34,468 nt of DNA from JBGMEA01 sp964444065 (GTDB lineage: Bacteria; Bacillota; Clostridia; Eubacteriales; Anaerofustaceae), in the NCBI GenBank assembly GCA_964444065.1, contig CAYUFL010000017.1:1-34468 (forward strand), given 5' to 3'. Position numbers and translations under genes: made by a program. Of this stretch, positions 33,779 to 34,468 are shown piece by piece. Each line of letters begins with the position of its first letter. Position 1 is the first letter of the stretch. A model generated the notes under the pieces. It saw nothing but the letters and a program-made list of their open reading frames with translations, was not told the origin of the DNA and did not search any database.

Positions 33779-33810
33779 GCTGCCGTTTATAGCGGCAGCT
33801 GTATCTTTTT
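33779..33810 (+). terminator. rho-independent terminator of ppdK
   Basis: The stem GCTGCCG/CGGCAGC (33779-33785 with 33793-33799, loop of 7) is followed by TGTATC and five T. It lies 19 bases after the ppdK stop. Confidence 0.8.
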
Positions 33811-33825
33811 ATGAAAGCGGTAAAT

Positions 33826-34293
33826 ATGTTTCACATCGTTTTGTATCAACCACAAATTCCACAAAATACAGGTAATATTGCTCGTACCTGTGCTGTTACG
33901 GAATCACATCTCCACCTGATTAAACCATATGGATTTCAAATTTCGGATCGCTCACTCAAACGTGCCGGGCTGGATTATTGGGAGTTTGTTGAGATACATG
34001 AATATAATAATATCGAAGAGTTTTTTAGCAAGAATAATAGCGAGAGAATGTTTTTGATGACTACGGCAGGTGAGCTGTCTTATTCATCTCATTCTTTCAA
34101 AAACGGGGATTATTTTATTTTTGGAAGCGAAACTTCAGGGGTTCCGAAAGAAGTTCATGACCAATTTTTAGAAAGAGAATTGAGAATTCCAATGAAACCA
34201 ATTTCGAATGCAAGATGCTTAAACCTCTCAAATTCTGTAGCTGTGGTTTTGTATGAAGCATTAAGACAGAATAATTTTTTGAATTTGATATAG
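33826..34293 (+). CDS. trmL: tRNA (cytidine/uridine-34-2'-O)-methyltransferase TrmL
   Basis: This 155-residue SPOUT methyltransferase methylates the ribose of the wobble base 34 in some leucine tRNAs, using S-adenosylmethionine. The family start is MFHIVLYQPQIPQNTGNIAR. The knot region shows FGSETSGVP and LNLSNSVAVVLYEALRQ. The start at 33826 gives the usual N-terminus. An ATG 15 bases earlier is possible, and the binding site is weak for both. No separate promoter was seen, so some transcription may pass the ppdK terminator. Confidence 0.92.
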   Translation: MFHIVLYQPQIPQNTGNIARTCAVTESHLHLIKPYGFQISDRSLKRAGLDYWEFVEIHEYNNIEEFFSKNNSERMFLMTTAGELSYSSHSFKNGDYFIFGSETSGVPKEVHDQFLERELRIPMKPISNARCLNLSNSVAVVLYEALRQNNFLNLI

Positions 34294-34333
34294 GAATCAA
34301 ACGGATAGACTTTTATTTAGTCACAATTACGTT

Positions 34334-34339
34334 TATAAT
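34334..34339 (+). promoter_or_regulatory. possible -10 element of the last gene
   Basis: TATAAT occurs 49 bases upstream of the start codon at 34388. The region 16-17 bases further upstream is T-rich without a good -35. Confidence 0.35.
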
Positions 34340-34387
34340 AAATGATAACTGGCTGATATGAAACGCCATCAAGAAGGAGCAATGAAT

Positions 34388-34468
34388 ATGTTTGACGTTA
34401 TTATCATCGGAGGAGGACCCGCAGGTCTGAGTGCGGGGTTGTATGCTTCAAGAGCACTGCTGAAAACT
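34388..34468 (+). CDS. trxB: thioredoxin reductase-like FAD/NAD(P)-binding protein, 5' part only
   Basis: Only 27 codons lie in the window. They read MFDVIIIGGGPAGLSAGLYASRA-like, the FAD dinucleotide-binding motif GGGPAG of the pyridine nucleotide-disulfide oxidoreductase family. Thioredoxin reductase is the most common member with this start, but a related flavoprotein is possible. The ATG at 34388 has GGAG 8 bases upstream. The ATG at 34382 is too close to that site. Confidence 0.7.
   Translation, partial: MFDVIIIGGGPAGLSAGLYASRALLKT

Noticed and set aside
1..34468. CRISPR arrays, insertion sequences, prophage genes or attachment sites
   Set aside because: No regularly spaced repeats, transposase or integrase motifs or phage genes were seen. 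The two tRNA genes have no nearby integrase or duplicated 3' ends.

Overview
The window looks like a chromosomal segment of an anaerobic, low-GC Gram-positive bacterium (Firmicutes, most likely a clostridial lineage). The reasons are the short HisG with a separate HisZ, a ferredoxin-dependent 2-oxoacid oxidoreductase cluster, pyruvate phosphate dikinase, a two-subunit PyrB/PyrI with a class 1B PyrD/PyrK, a VTC-DUF4956-CotH gene set, strong AGGAGG-type ribosome binding sites and many sigma-A promoters with 17-bp spacers. No phage, transposon, CRISPR array or rRNA was seen. This is mostly core metabolism. Taxonomy is inferred, not proven.

Layout. Positions 1-4503 are mainly minus strand: tRNA-Arg(TCG), a CDGSH-type iron-sulfur protein, two tandem 278-residue soluble chemoreceptors of the YfmS kind, a monoacylglycerol-lipase-like hydrolase and tRNA-Leu(TAG). 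Positions 4689-12143 hold a compact histidine operon hisZ-G-D-C-B-H-A-F-IE. Positions 12156-14876 hold a cobalamin riboswitch and a short lower-corrin-pathway operon (cobU, cobS, a shortened second CobU-like protein, a CobC-like phosphatase). A membrane-anchored protein of unknown function follows on the minus strand. Positions 15596-18860 hold a VOR/KOR-type oxidoreductase operon with a P-loop ATPase at its head. Its thiamine-pyrophosphate subunit gene is frameshifted at A_AAA_AAG. Positions 18971-23360 hold the VTC polyphosphate-polymerase domain, DUF4956 and a 989-residue lamin-tail/CotH protein. Positions 23393-29945 hold the pyrimidine operon pyrB-I-C-F-K-D-E followed by corA. The window ends with cysE (minus), ppdK, trmL and the first codons of a thioredoxin reductase-like gene.

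How the parts work together. The his genes cover the pathway from PRPP/ATP to histidine except the histidinol-phosphate phosphatase. The pyr genes cover carbamoyl phosphate to OMP/UMP. The cob genes cover the last steps of adenosylcobalamin assembly and sit behind a B12-sensing terminator. I see no terminator of its own behind hisIE, so his transcripts should also run into that B12-controlled terminator.

The items most worth a second look are the slippery-site frameshift in vorA, the pair of complementary degenerate CobU proteins, the VTC/DUF4956/CotH module, and the probable AUU start of cysE.
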